Source: Huaxiibacter chinensis (GTDB lineage Bacteria > Pseudomonadota > Gammaproteobacteria > Enterobacterales > Enterobacteriaceae). Taken from it: a stretch of DNA of 64,000 nucleotides. Made by a program: the position numbers and the translations under genes. Positions 46,799-56,768 of this stretch are shown one piece after another. The stretch is from NCBI RefSeq assembly GCF_022171985.1, contig NZ_JAJVHF010000001.1:558001-622000 (forward strand). The letters are read 5' to 3'. The notes under the pieces are model-generated. The model was not told the origin of the DNA, made no database searches, and worked only from the letters and a program-made list of their open reading frames with translations. Numbering within the stretch: position 1 is the stretch's first letter; every line of letters starts with the position of its first letter.

Positions 46799-47247
46799 TG
46801 CCCTCACCCCAACCCTCTCCCACAGGGAGAGGGGGAACACACCGATGCCTCACCCCGGCCCTCTCCCACGGGGAGAGGGGGAACACACCGATGCCTCACC
46901 CCACCCCTCTTCCACGGGGAGAGGGGGAACACACCGATACCCTCACCCCGCCCCTCTTCCACGGGGAGAGGGGGAACACACCGATACCCTTACCCCGCCC
47001 CTCTTCCACGGGGAGAGGGGGAACACACCGATACCCTCACCCCGACCCTCTTCCACAGGGAGAGGGGGAACACACCGATACCCTCACCCCACCCCTCTCC
47101 CACAGGGAGAGGGGGAACACACCGATGCCCTCACCCCAGCCCTCTCCCACAGGGAGAGGGGGAACACACCGATACCCTGACCCAACCCTCTCCCACGGGG
47201 AGAGGGAGAAAACATTAATGCCCGCCTCTCCCACGGGGAGAAGGTGA
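46799..47247. repeat. tandem array B: about ten copies of a 46-47-bp palindromic unit
   Basis: The core CCCTCTCCCACAGGGAGAGG (variants CTTCC, ACGGGG) starts at 46813, 46859, 46905, 46952, 46999, 47046, 47093, 47140 and 47186, with a degenerate copy at about 47225. Units are joined by GGGAACACACCGATACCCTCACCC-like spacers. It lies between ybiW and ybiV. All three plus frames are open for long stretches only because of the period. Confidence 0.93.
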
Positions 47248-47257
47248 AACCACTTAG

Positions 47258-47280
47258 CGGCAGCCTCGGTTGCCGTTTTG
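47258..47280 (+). terminator. terminator after ybiW and array B
   Basis: CGGCA...TGCCG stem followed by TTTTG and further Ts. Confidence 0.55.
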
Positions 47281-47284
47281 TTTT

Positions 47285-47298
47285 ACTTTCGAATGAAA
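47285..47298 (+). promoter_or_regulatory. shared 14-bp motif, site 2 (ybiV)
   Basis: ACTTTCGAATGAAA preceded by TTTT, identical for 18 bases to site 3. It lies 84 bases before the ybiV ATG. Confidence 0.65.
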
Positions 47299-47368
47299 TT
47301 AAATTTGTGCTCCCCGTCACCTTGTTATTAGAATGTTTCAAAATGCAGTGACTCCAGGAGCGCAATGT

Positions 47369-48184
47369 ATGACCGTTAAAGTTATCGTCACCGATATGGA
47401 CGGAACTTTTCTTGATGATGCCAAGCAGTACGATCGCGACCGCTTTCAGGCACAATTCGAGCAACTCAAGGCCCGCAATATTGAATTCGTGGTTGCCAGC
47501 GGCAATCAGTATTACCAGCTCATCTCCTTCTTCCCGGAGCTGAAAGAGCAGATCTCCTTCGTCGCAGAGAACGGCGCGCTGGTGTTCGATCACGGGGAAC
47601 AGGTTTTCCATGGGGAACTGACGCGCCACGAATCGCAAATTGTCATTGGTGAACTGCTGAAAGACAAACAGCTCAACTTTGTCGCCTGTGGGCTGGAAAG
47701 CGCCTATGTCAGCGAAAATGCCCCTGATGACTTTGTGGCGCTGATGTCAAAACACTACCACCGCCTGAAACGCATTAGTGACTATCAGGACATCGACGAC
47801 GTGCTGTTTAAATTTTCGCTCAACCTGCCGGATAGCGATATCCCGGCCCTGATCGATCAACTGCACGTGTCGCTCGACGGCATCATGAAGCCCGTGACCA
47901 GCGGGTTTGGCTTTGTTGATTTGATTATCCCAGGCCTGCACAAAGCGAACGGCATAAGCCGCCTGCTGAAGCGTTGGGAGCTGTCACCGCAGGCGTGCGT
48001 GGCGATTGGCGACAGCGGCAACGACGCGGAAATGCTCAAGCTGGTGAAATACTCTTTTGCCATGGGCAATGCCGCTGAGAGCATCAAAACCATCAGCCGT
48101 TACGGCACGGACGACAACAACCATCAGGGCGCACTGAACGTCATTCAGGCCGTGCTTGACGGCCACTCGCCGTTCGACGCCTGA
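47369..48184 (+). CDS. ybiV: HAD-superfamily sugar phosphatase YbiV
   Basis: 271 residues, Cof-type [14 protein letters not shown] (motif I), [23 protein letters not shown] (motif IV). E. coli YbiV (SupH) hydrolyses sugar phosphates such as fructose 1-phosphate and ribose 5-phosphate. The ATG at 47369 follows GGAG at eight bases and matches the E. coli start; the frame from 47333 adds 12 unrelated residues. Paralogue of ybjI in this window. Confidence 0.94.
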   Translation: MTVKVIVTDMDGTFLDDAKQYDRDRFQAQFEQLKARNIEFVVASGNQYYQLISFFPELKEQISFVAENGALVFDHGEQVFHGELTRHESQIVIGELLKDKQLNFVACGLESAYVSENAPDDFVALMSKHYHRLKRISDYQDIDDVLFKFSLNLPDSDIPALIDQLHVSLDGIMKPVTSGFGFVDLIIPGLHKANGISRLLKRWELSPQACVAIGDSGNDAEMLKLVKYSFAMGNAAESIKTISRYGTDDNNHQGALNVIQAVLDGHSPFDA

Positions 48185-48307
48185 TCCCGCTTTTAAGCCG
48201 GAGCCCGTCTCCGGCACCCTACTCTTTTCCCATCCTGTGGCGAACATCAAGTTTTTAAACTTGCATTAACCTCTTTTTAACTTAAAGTATCACTTGTAGA
48301 TAATTTT

Positions 48308-48321
48308 ACTTTCGAATGAAA
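48308..48321 (+). promoter_or_regulatory. shared 14-bp motif, site 3 (ybiU)
   Basis: ACTTTCGAATGAAA, 15 bases before the ybiU ATG, where bound protein would block ribosome or polymerase access. Confidence 0.65.
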
Positions 48322-48335
48322 GATGCGAGGCCGTT

Positions 48336-49592
48336 ATGACGTTTAGCAGTGAAACTTTGCCAGCGGATCCAAAAGCGGCAATTCGTCAGTTAAAACGCGA
48401 GTTACGCGCACAGATTGGCGACGTTCAGGCAGTGTTCGACACGCTCAGTGACAAAATCGCTACCCGCGTGGCGGAGATAAATGCCCTGAAAAATAAGGGC
48501 GAGCCTGTCTGGCCAGTGATCCCGTACGCGGATATTAAAGACGGTGCCCTCACCCCTGCCCAGCGCGATGCGATAAAACGCCGGGGCTGTGCGGTGATCA
48601 AGGGTCACTTCCCGCGTGAGCAGGCGCTGGCGTGGGATCATTCCATGCTCGACTATCTCGATCTCAATCGCTTTGATGACGTCTATAAAGGCCCGGGGGA
48701 TAACTTCTTCGGTACCCTGAGCGCCTCCCGCCCGGAAATTTTCCCGATCTACTGGTCGCAGGCCCAGATGCAGGCGCGTCAGAGCGAAGAGATGGCCCAG
48801 GTGCAGTCGTTCCTCAACCGGTTATGGACATTCGAAAGTAACGGCAAACAGTGGTTCGACCCGGATGTCAGCGTGATTTATCCGGATCGCATTCGCCGTC
48901 GTCCCCCGGGAACCACGTCGAAAGGGCTGGGGGCACACACGGATTCCGGCGCGCTGGAGCGCTGGCTGTTACCGGCCTATCAACAGGTCTTTGCCCGGGT
49001 CTTTGATGGCAATATCGATAAGTACGATCCGTGGGACGCCGCACACCGGACCGAGGTGCAAGAGTACACCGTGGATAACACCACCAAATGTTCCGTCTTC
49101 CGCACCTTCCAGGGCTGGACGGCGTTATCCGATATGATCCCCGGTCAGGGTTTGTTGCACGTGGTGCCGATCCCTGAGGCGATGGCGTATATCCTGCTGC
49201 GCCCGCTGCTGGACGATGTGCCGGAAGATGAACTGTGCGGTGTCGCGCCGGGACGCGTCCTGCCGATCTCTGAGAAATGGCATCCGCTGTTAACCGAAGC
49301 GCTGACCAGTATACCGGCGCTTGAGGCCGGGGACTCCGTCTGGTGGCACTGCGATGTGATCCACTCTGTCGCACCGGTTGAAGACCAGCAAGGCTGGGGT
49401 AACGTCATGTATATTCCCGCCGCGCCGATGTGCGAGAAGAACCTCGCCTACGCGAAGAAGGTCAAAGCCGCACTGGAAACCGGCGCATCGCCGGGGGATT
49501 TCCCGCGCGAAGATTATGAAACCACCTGGCAGGATCGTTTTACCCTGGACGATCTGAACATCCACGGCAAGCGCGCCCTGGGCATGGTTTAA
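48336..49592 (+). CDS. ybiU: YbiU family protein (DUF1479), putative Fe(II)/2-oxoglutarate oxygenase fold
   Basis: 418 residues, same length class as E. coli YbiU. The metal-binding pattern of double-stranded beta-helix oxygenases can be picked out: GAHTDSGALERW (HxD) and a distal histidine in VWWHCDVIHSVAPVED. DUF1479 has no proven substrate. Its last 4 bp overlap the end of the convergent LacI gene. Shares an upstream motif with ybiV and ybiY/fsaA. Confidence 0.9.
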   Translation: MTFSSETLPADPKAAIRQLKRELRAQIGDVQAVFDTLSDKIATRVAEINALKNKGEPVWPVIPYADIKDGALTPAQRDAIKRRGCAVIKGHFPREQALAWDHSMLDYLDLNRFDDVYKGPGDNFFGTLSASRPEIFPIYWSQAQMQARQSEEMAQVQSFLNRLWTFESNGKQWFDPDVSVIYPDRIRRRPPGTTSKGLGAHTDSGALERWLLPAYQQVFARVFDGNIDKYDPWDAAHRTEVQEYTVDNTTKCSVFRTFQGWTALSDMIPGQGLLHVVPIPEAMAYILLRPLLDDVPEDELCGVAPGRVLPISEKWHPLLTEALTSIPALEAGDSVWWHCDVIHSVAPVEDQQGWGNVMYIPAAPMCEKNLAYAKKVKAALETGASPGDFPREDYETTWQDRFTLDDLNIHGKRALGMV

Positions 49593-50662
49593 CTGTCGTA
49601 AAGCCCTTCCCGTTCCACGGCGGTGCGTCGTTTTCCCTGACGTATCCGCCGTACCGACTCCCTTACCGTCAGCGTGCCGTTGAGCAGCAGCGTTCCCACG
49701 GGCGCATCCGGTCGCATCAGACGCTGCTGGAGAAAATGCACCGCCTCGGTACCCAGCTCATCGCGCGGAACATGGACCGCGGTTAACGGCACATCCTGAA
49801 TCGCCGCCAGGTTAAAGCCGTCGATGCTCATCACCGAGACGTCCTGAGGAACCCGCAATCCGTGGCTTTGCAGCGCGCTGATGGTGCCCGCCGCCATAAA
49901 ATCGCCGCCCACCAGAAATGCCGTGGGAAGCGCTTTGCCCTGCCGCTGCTTGAGCCATTCGCTGACCGCGCGCTCGGTCTCTTTCGCACTGAAGCTTTGC
50001 ACCTCCAGCAAATCGCGTTTGTCGTTGAACCTGAGGTTATGCGTCCGCCACGCATCACGGATCCCCGACAGGCGTAGCTCCATGGTATAGCGCCGCAGAC
50101 AGAGCACGGTCATTATCTCACGATGCCCCATCTCAAAGAGGTATTCCGCCGCTCTTTCGCCAATGGAACGATGATCCGGGGCGACGGCAGGCAGGCGCAT
50201 ATTCCGGTCGCGGCAGTTGATGAGCATGCACGGCTTGCCGACGTCCACCGCCAGATCGTGGATATGCGGGTCGTCGATGCCCAGTAAAATAGCCGCCTGC
50301 GTGTCCGGCTCGTTCATGCGCGTCAGAAACAGCTGGGCGTCGCTGTCGTTCTCTTCAAGCGGGCAATACCGTAGCCTGACCTCATGTGACGCCAGTCCCT
50401 TACTCACACTTTGTATAACACGGTAGTAAAAGATGTCGGACCGCTCATCGAAGGCCCGCTGGGGCGCAAACACCACCAGGCTGTTCAGCAGCAATCGCCC
50501 CGCCGCAATTCCCTCCATCACCCCCAGCTCTCGCGCGCACTCCAGCACCTTGATACGCGCTTTTTCACTGGTATTCGCCTTCCCCGCCAGCACGCGTGAA
50601 ACGGTACTAATGGAGAGCTGAGTGCGGGAGGCGATTTCCGCGATTCTGAGCCTTTTGTCCAT
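49589..50662 (-). CDS. LacI-family transcriptional regulator
   Basis: 357 residues. Helix-turn-helix plus hinge at the N-terminus (RIAEIASRTQLSISTVSRVLAGKANTSEKARIKV), then a periplasmic-binding-like sensor domain (AILLGIDDPHIHDLAV, PTAFLVGGDFMAAGTISAL, DVSVMSIDGFNLAA). Not in E. coli at this place. Divergent from an MFS transporter and GH31 hydrolase, which it most likely represses until a sugar from their substrate binds. Confidence 0.88.
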   Translation of the reverse strand: MDKRLRIAEIASRTQLSISTVSRVLAGKANTSEKARIKVLECARELGVMEGIAAGRLLLNSLVVFAPQRAFDERSDIFYYRVIQSVSKGLASHEVRLRYCPLEENDSDAQLFLTRMNEPDTQAAILLGIDDPHIHDLAVDVGKPCMLINCRDRNMRLPAVAPDHRSIGERAAEYLFEMGHREIMTVLCLRRYTMELRLSGIRDAWRTHNLRFNDKRDLLEVQSFSAKETERAVSEWLKQRQGKALPTAFLVGGDFMAAGTISALQSHGLRVPQDVSVMSIDGFNLAAIQDVPLTAVHVPRDELGTEAVHFLQQRLMRPDAPVGTLLLNGTLTVRESVRRIRQGKRRTAVEREGLYDS

Positions 50663-50948
50663 TTTGTGATCTTGCTCCGTTTGCTAAATGAAAAATTTTG
50701 CACGGCATGCATATCAGGCGATAACAGTGCTGAAAGCTATCATGCCAAAGCCAGTCGCTTATTTATGAGAAAGCTTGCACAAAATCTGCTATTGCCTGCT
50801 CATTTTCTCCCTTAAGGTGAACTTGTCACACAACTTCCATACTAGTTGTATGCCAACTTGATGCAATAAAAACAGATCAATCAAGGGCATAAGGCGCTGT
50901 GGGACAACCGAAACTACCCTCTTATCGTCCGTCTTGTGGAGACTGAAA

Positions 50949-52250
50949 ATGAGTCAGGACATCAATAACACCCTCACGGGGAGTAAAACCCGTCGCGTCA
51001 TCAAAAACCTGCGCTGGTACGTGCTGGTGCTGTTTTTACTGGGCGTCACCGTTAACTACATCACCCGTAACTCGCTCGGCATCCTGGCCCCTGAACTCAA
51101 AGAGAGCATGGGGATCACCACCGAGCAATACTCCTGGATCGTCGGGGCATTCCAGATTGCCTACACCCTTTTCCAGCCTCTGTGCGGATGGCTGATCGAT
51201 GTCATCGGTTTGAAGATTGGCTTTATGGTTTGTGCAGGCATCTGGGCGCTGATGTGTATCCTGCACGCGGGTGCTGGTAGCTGGCTGCATCTCGCCGTGC
51301 TGCGCTTCTTTATGGGGGCATCGGAAGCTGCCGCCACGCCGGCAAACGCCAAAACGATTGGCGAGTGGTTCCCGAAATCAGAGCGTCCTGTCGCGGCCGG
51401 ATGGGCAGGCGTGGGCTTCTCGATTGGGGCAATGCTGGCTCCGCCAATCATCTACTTCGCGCACGCCTCGTTTGGCTGGCAGGGTGCGTTTATGTTTACC
51501 GGCGTGCTGGCGCTGCTGTGGGTTGTTTTATGGTGGGCGTTTTACCATAACCCAGAGCAGCACCCGAATCTGGGACAAGAAGAACTGGCCTTTATCAAGC
51601 AGGACAACGAACCCCCGGCCATCAAGCTGCCTTTCCTGACCGCGCTGAAAACCGTCTCTAAAAACAAACGCTTCTACGGGATTGCCATCCCGGCCTTTAT
51701 GGCGGAACCCGCCTGGGCAGTGCTGAGCTTCTGGGTCCCGCTGTACCTCGCCAAAGAGCACGGTATGGACCTGAAGCAGATCGCGATGTTTGCCTGGCTA
51801 CCGTTCCTAGCCGCCGATCTGGGCAGCGTTGCCAGCGGCTACCTCACCCGCGTCTACACCCGCTTCTTCGGCTGCACGCGGGTCAACGCTGTCGTCGCAA
51901 GTTCCGTCACGGGCGCGTTTCTGATGATCTCGCTGGCGGCCGTGGCAATCACCCGCGATCCGTACGTCACCATTGCCCTGATCTCCATTGGTGGATTCGG
52001 GCACCAGATCATCTCCTGCATGCTCAGCGCGCTGGTTGTGGAGTCGTTTGATAAAGGCCAGATGGCTACCGTCAACGGCATGCGCGGCTCAGCCGCCTGG
52101 ATCGCCAGCTTCCTTTTCTCGCTGTTGATCGGGGTAACTGCCGACAAAATTGGCTTTAACCCTCTTTTCATTGCCATGGGTTTCTTTGACCTGATTGGCG
52201 CTTTTTTCCTGGTCGCATTTATTGCTGAACGTCGCGCCAAGCGCGCCTGA
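50949..52250 (+). CDS. MFS transporter, anion:cation symporter (hexuronate-like) family
   Basis: 433 residues, 12 membrane segments. The start VLVLFLLGVTVNYITRNSLGILAPEL and the motif between segments 4 and 5 (SEAAATPANAKTIGEWFPKSERPVAAGW) are typical of the ExuT/GudP group. The likely cargo is a sugar acid or glycoside freed by or fed to the adjacent GH31 enzyme; the exact substrate cannot be read. ATG 50949 has GTGGAG seven bases upstream. Confidence 0.85.
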   Translation: MSQDINNTLTGSKTRRVIKNLRWYVLVLFLLGVTVNYITRNSLGILAPELKESMGITTEQYSWIVGAFQIAYTLFQPLCGWLIDVIGLKIGFMVCAGIWALMCILHAGAGSWLHLAVLRFFMGASEAAATPANAKTIGEWFPKSERPVAAGWAGVGFSIGAMLAPPIIYFAHASFGWQGAFMFTGVLALLWVVLWWAFYHNPEQHPNLGQEELAFIKQDNEPPAIKLPFLTALKTVSKNKRFYGIAIPAFMAEPAWAVLSFWVPLYLAKEHGMDLKQIAMFAWLPFLAADLGSVASGYLTRVYTRFFGCTRVNAVVASSVTGAFLMISLAAVAITRDPYVTIALISIGGFGHQIISCMLSALVVESFDKGQMATVNGMRGSAAWIASFLFSLLIGVTADKIGFNPLFIAMGFFDLIGAFFLVAFIAERRAKRA

Positions 52251-52267
52251 TAGTGGATGTATCGCAT

Positions 52268-54631
52268 ATGAAAACGTTGAAAAACTGGACCCTTGATAAG
52301 CAGTCAGCCCACCATGTCGAACTGCTGGTGGATAATCAGCACCGTCTGTTCCTGTACGTTCTGGAAGAGAACCTCTTCCGCGTGCTGATTAAGCGCAAAG
52401 GCACGCTGGCGCTGAACAAAACCTGGAGCATCGCGCCGACGAGTGATGTGCCGTGGGAAGGACGTGACCGCGACGACATTAGCGGCTTTACCTGCCCGTC
52501 ATGGACGCTCACGCAGCAGGACGATACGCTGGTTATCGCCAGTGAAAAACTGCGTGTGACCGTCCACCAGCCGCTGTGGCTCGAGTGGCATCACCGCGAT
52601 GAAGCCGGTATCTGGCAGGCGCTGGCAAGCGATCGACCCACCAGCGCCTATCTGCTGAATGCCCACGGTGACGGTGCGGCGCATTACCTGAGCCGCCACA
52701 AAGACGAACGTTTTTATGGTCTGGGGGAAAAAGCCGGCGACTTACAGCGCAACGGCAAACGCTATGAAATGCGTAACCTCGATGCGATGGGCTATAACGC
52801 CGTCAGCACCGACCCGCTCTACAAGCATATTCCGTTTACCCTCACCCGTCGCGATGACGTGAGCTACGGTCTTTTCTATGACAACCTGAGCAGCAGCTGG
52901 CTGGATCTGGGTAACGAGATTGACAACTACCACACCGCCTACCGTCGCTGGCAGGCGGAAGCGGGTGATATTGATTACTATCTCTTCACCGGCAAGCAGG
53001 TGCTGGACGTGACAAAGGCCTTTGTCCGTCTGACCGGTAAAACGCTGTTTGGGCCGAAATGGAGCCTGGGCTACAGCGGATCGACGATGCATTACACCGA
53101 CGCGCCGGATGCGCAAAACCAGCTGATGAACTTTATTCGCCTGTGTGAAGAACACGCCATTCCGTGCGATTCGTTCCAGCTCTCATCGGGTTATACCTCC
53201 ATCAACGGCAAACGTTACGTCTTTAACTGGAATCACGACAAAGTGCCGCAGCCCAATGCGATGAGCCAGGCGTTTCATGATGCGGGGCTGAAGCTGGCGG
53301 CCAATATCAAACCTTGCCTGTTACAGGATCACCCGCGCTATAGCGAAGTGGCAGAACAAGGGTTGTTCATACGTGATTCTGAAACCGATACGCCAGAACG
53401 TTCCAGCTTCTGGGATGATGAAGGGTCCCATCTCGACTTCACCAACCCGCAGACCGTGGCGTGGTGGCAGAAAGGCGTAACGACCCAACTGCTGGAAAAG
53501 GGGATCGATTCGACGTGGAATGACAATAACGAGTTCGAAGTGTGGGACGGTGAAGCACGCTGTCACGGCTTTGGCCAGGAAATTGCCATTAAGCATATCC
53601 GGCCGGTGATGCCGCTGCTGATGATGCGCGCCTCCATGGAAGCGCAACAACGCTTCGCGCCGGAAAAACGCCCGTATCTGATCTCTCGCTCCGGCTGCGC
53701 CGGCATGCAGCGCTACGTGCAGACCTGGAGCGGCGATAACCGTACCAACTGGGACACCCTGCGCTATAACACCCGCATGGGGCTGGGCATGAGCCTGTCC
53801 GGACTGTTTAACGTCGGCCATGACGTGGGCGGTTTCTCCGGCGATAAGCCCGATGCCGAGCTGTTTGTCCGCTGGGTGCAAAACGGTGTAATGCATCCGC
53901 GCTTTACCATCCATTCGTGGAATGACGATCGCACGGTGAACGAGCCGTGGATGTATCCGGGCGTTACCCCCGCGATCCGCAGCGCGATTGAGCTTCGCTA
54001 CCGTCTTCTGCCCTATCTTTACACCCTGCTCTGGCAGGCACATGCCGACGACGAGCCGATGTTACGCCCGACGTTCCTCGATCATGAGCACGACGCGCAA
54101 ACCTTCGAAGAGTGCGATGATTTCCTTCTCGGACGCGATGTGCTGGTGGCGAGCGTGGTGGAAGCCGGGCAGCGTCAGCGCCGCGTCTGGCTGCCGGATA
54201 ACCCTACCGGCTGGTACGATTTTTACACTCACGAGTGGTTCGCTGGCGGGCAATGGATCGTGCGCGATGCACCTCTGGAAAAACTGCCGCTGCTGGTCAG
54301 GGCCGGAGCCGGTCTGCCGCTCAGCGAGCGTATTACGCATGTCAGCGCCGAAAAGGACGATACCCGCGAGCTGAAACTGTTCCCGGTGAAGGGGGTTGGT
54401 TCAACCGCTGGCCTGCTGTTTGAAGACGATGGTGAAAGCTGGGGGTACCAGAGCGGGAATGCGCTGTGGGTGGAATGGGAAATGGTGTGCGGGGGAGCAA
54501 CTATTGACCTGAAGATTAACGGGCGTGGGGATTATCGTCCGGCGTGGAAAACGCTGAAGGTGACCTTACCGGCGGGTGAGAGACGCACGCTGCGGGTAAA
54601 TGGTATTGAAGGGAGTGAATGGGTGGTGTAG
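52268..54631 (+). CDS. glycoside hydrolase family 31 alpha-glycosidase
   Basis: 787 residues without signal peptide, so cytoplasmic. N-terminal beta-sandwich, then a (beta/alpha)8 barrel with the nucleophile aspartate in STWNDNNEFEVWDG and the acid/base aspartate in TWSGDNRTNWDTLR. Other GH31 landmarks are FYGLGEKAGDLQRNG and NVGHDVGGFSGD. Substrate could be alpha-glucosides or alpha-xylosides. Co-transcribed with the MFS gene (18-bp gap). Followed by array C. Confidence 0.9.
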   Translation: MKTLKNWTLDKQSAHHVELLVDNQHRLFLYVLEENLFRVLIKRKGTLALNKTWSIAPTSDVPWEGRDRDDISGFTCPSWTLTQQDDTLVIASEKLRVTVHQPLWLEWHHRDEAGIWQALASDRPTSAYLLNAHGDGAAHYLSRHKDERFYGLGEKAGDLQRNGKRYEMRNLDAMGYNAVSTDPLYKHIPFTLTRRDDVSYGLFYDNLSSSWLDLGNEIDNYHTAYRRWQAEAGDIDYYLFTGKQVLDVTKAFVRLTGKTLFGPKWSLGYSGSTMHYTDAPDAQNQLMNFIRLCEEHAIPCDSFQLSSGYTSINGKRYVFNWNHDKVPQPNAMSQAFHDAGLKLAANIKPCLLQDHPRYSEVAEQGLFIRDSETDTPERSSFWDDEGSHLDFTNPQTVAWWQKGVTTQLLEKGIDSTWNDNNEFEVWDGEARCHGFGQEIAIKHIRPVMPLLMMRASMEAQQRFAPEKRPYLISRSGCAGMQRYVQTWSGDNRTNWDTLRYNTRMGLGMSLSGLFNVGHDVGGFSGDKPDAELFVRWVQNGVMHPRFTIHSWNDDRTVNEPWMYPGVTPAIRSAIELRYRLLPYLYTLLWQAHADDEPMLRPTFLDHEHDAQTFEECDDFLLGRDVLVASVVEAGQRQRRVWLPDNPTGWYDFYTHEWFAGGQWIVRDAPLEKLPLLVRAGAGLPLSERITHVSAEKDDTRELKLFPVKGVGSTAGLLFEDDGESWGYQSGNALWVEWEMVCGGATIDLKINGRGDYRPAWKTLKVTLPAGERRTLRVNGIEGSEWVV

Positions 54632-54639
54632 TGCGGCCT

Positions 54640-54871
54640 GATGCCCTCACCCTAACCCTCTCCCACAGGGAGAGGGGATCAACCTGGACCCTAACCTCTC
54701 CCACAGGGAGAGGGGATCAATCTGGACCCTAATCCTCTCCCACAGGGAGAGGGGATCAATCTGGACCCTAATCCTCTCCCACAGGGAGATGGGATCAATC
54801 TGGACCCTAATCCTCTCCCACAGGGAGAGGGGATCAATCTGGACCCAAGCACTTTCCGACAGGGAGAGGGG
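54640..54871. repeat. tandem array C: six copies of a 38-39-bp palindromic unit
   Basis: CTCTCCCACAGGGAGAGGGG starts at 54658, 54696, 54735, 54774, 54813 and, degenerate, about 54851. Units are joined by ATCAATCTGGACCCTAATC. It lies between convergent GH31 and ybiT. Confidence 0.92.
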
Positions 54872-54950
54872 ATCGTTTTGACCCCTAACCTTAAGCATTT
54901 CGCGCGGCGGGTGCGGTCAACGCATCGGCCGCGCGAAAGACAGCGGGCTA

Positions 54951-56546
54951 TCAGTTGTCGATACCTTTGGTACGCAGGTAATCTTCGTAGTTACCGGTGA
55001 AGTCCACCACGCGCTCAGGCGTGATTTCGATCACACGGGTCGCCAGCGAGCTGACGAACTCACGGTCGTGAGAGACAAAGATCAGGGTGCCCTGATACAT
55101 TTCCAGCGCCATGTTCAGCGATTCGATTGATTCCATATCCAGGTGGTTAGTCGGTTCGTCCATCACCAGAATATTCGGTTTTTCCATCATCAGCTTACCG
55201 AACAGCATGCGACCTTTTTCACCACCAGACAGCACCTTAGCAGGCTTTTTGATGTCGTCCTGGCTGAACAGCAGACGGCCTAAGATCCCGCGAACCACCT
55301 GTTCGTCATCGCCTTCCTGCTTCCACTGGCTCATCCAGTCGAAGACGGTCAGATCGTTTTCGAATTCATACTCGTGATCCTGCGCGTAATAGCCAATCTG
55401 CGCGTTCTCAGACCATTTAACGGTACCGTTATCCGGCTGAGATTCACCCACCAGGGTTTTCAGCAGGGTCGATTTACCCACGCCGTTCGCGCCCAGAATG
55501 GCAACCTTCTCACCCACTTCCAGCAGCAGATTGAAGTTTTTGAACAGCGGACCGTTATCAAACCCTTTGGTGAGGGCTTCCACTTCCAGCGCGTTACGGA
55601 ACAGTTTCTTGTCCTGCTCGAAGCGAATGAAGGGGTTCTGGCGGCTTGACGCTTTCACTTCGTCCAGCTTGATCTTATCAATCTGACGGGCACGCGAGGT
55701 TGCCTGGCGGGATTTAGAGGCGTTTGCACTGAAGCGGCTAACAAAGGATTGCAGATCGGCAATCTGGGCTTTTTTCTTGGCGTTATCGGACAGCAGACGT
55801 TCACGCGCCTGCGTGGCTGCCGTCATGTATTCGTCGTAGTTGCCCGGATAAACGCGCAGCTCGCCGTAGTCCAGATCCGCCATGTGCGTACACACCATGT
55901 TCAGGAAGTGACGGTCGTGAGAAATGATGATCATGGTGCTGCCACGTTCGTTCAGCACCTGCTCCAGCCAGCGAATGGTATCGATGTCCAGGTTGTTCGT
56001 CGGTTCATCGAGCAGCAGAATTTCGGGATTCGAGAACAGCGCCTGTGCCAGAAGCACACGCAGCTTCCAGCCCGGCGCCACTTCGCTCATCAGGCCGTAA
56101 TGCTGCTCAACCGGAATACCCACGCCCAGCAGCAGTTCGCCCGCGCGGGATTCGGCAGAATACCCGTCCATTTCACCGTACAGCACTTCCAGATCGGCCA
56201 CTTTATAGCCGTCTTCTTCGCTCATCTCAGCGAGGCTGTAAATACGGTCACGTTCCTGTTTAACTTCCCACAGCTCCCCGTGCCCCATGATCACCGTGTC
56301 CAGTACGGTAAACTCTTCAAAGGCGAACTGATCCTGACGCAGCTTGCCGAGGCGCTCGTTAGGATCAAGCGACACGTTGCCAAGCGTTGGCTCCAAATCG
56401 CCGCCGAGGATCTTCATGAAGGTGGATTTTCCGCTACCGTTGGCACCAATCAGGCCGTAACGGTTGCCGCCGCCAAACTTGACGGAAATGTTTTCGAACA
56501 GCGGCTTACTGCCAAACTGCATAGTGATGTTGCTGGTAACTAGCAC
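54951..56546 (-). CDS. ybiT: ABC-F family ATPase YbiT
   Basis: 531 residues, two ABC domains without membrane segments: GANGSGKST and GANGVGKST (Walker A), a charged linker of about 80 residues between them ([20 protein letters not shown]), and [11 protein letters not shown] and [15 protein letters not shown] proteins bind the ribosomal E site and act on stalled or poorly translated peptides; YbiT is one of four in E. coli. The GTG start at 56546 follows AGGA and gives [12 protein letters not shown] as in E. coli. Confidence 0.96.
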   Translation of the reverse strand: MLVTSNITMQFGSKPLFENISVKFGGGNRYGLIGANGSGKSTFMKILGGDLEPTLGNVSLDPNERLGKLRQDQFAFEEFTVLDTVIMGHGELWEVKQERDRIYSLAEMSEEDGYKVADLEVLYGEMDGYSAESRAGELLLGVGIPVEQHYGLMSEVAPGWKLRVLLAQALFSNPEILLLDEPTNNLDIDTIRWLEQVLNERGSTMIIISHDRHFLNMVCTHMADLDYGELRVYPGNYDEYMTAATQARERLLSDNAKKKAQIADLQSFVSRFSANASKSRQATSRARQIDKIKLDEVKASSRQNPFIRFEQDKKLFRNALEVEALTKGFDNGPLFKNFNLLLEVGEKVAILGANGVGKSTLLKTLVGESQPDNGTVKWSENAQIGYYAQDHEYEFENDLTVFDWMSQWKQEGDDEQVVRGILGRLLFSQDDIKKPAKVLSGGEKGRMLFGKLMMEKPNILVMDEPTNHLDMESIESLNMALEMYQGTLIFVSHDREFVSSLATRVIEITPERVVDFTGNYEDYLRTKGIDN

Positions 56547-56768
56547 GGGGGATTCCTGCAAAAAAGTGTGATAAACACGTCATTATGCCACAATTCCGAA
56601 TTGAGATCCCGTGTTGCGACTTCCCGCTAAACTTTAACAAAATCGAAAAAAATGTGATTTCGTACACATCTGAATTCCTTGTTGGGGTGAATGCACATAT
56701 AATGCGCTCCCATCACTGATTCAGACTCATTAACTAATCGCCAGAGTGGCAAAGATACCTCGCATAAT

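Noticed and set aside
42205..47247. CRISPR-like look of arrays A and B (regular palindromic repeats)
   Set aside because: Within each array the spacers are the same sequence, not unique; no cas genes are present; the units are REP-like hairpins.
46626..47247. Three overlapping plus-strand frames of 147-184 codons with repeating Pro-Thr-Gly-Arg text
   Set aside because: They arise from the repeat period of array B and are open in all three frames; no ribosome site or known domain.
50663..50948. CRP and LacI operator sites in the LacI-MFS gap
   Set aside because: GGTGA...TCACA near 50817 has a five-base rather than six-base spacer, and no convincing CG-centred palindrome was found.
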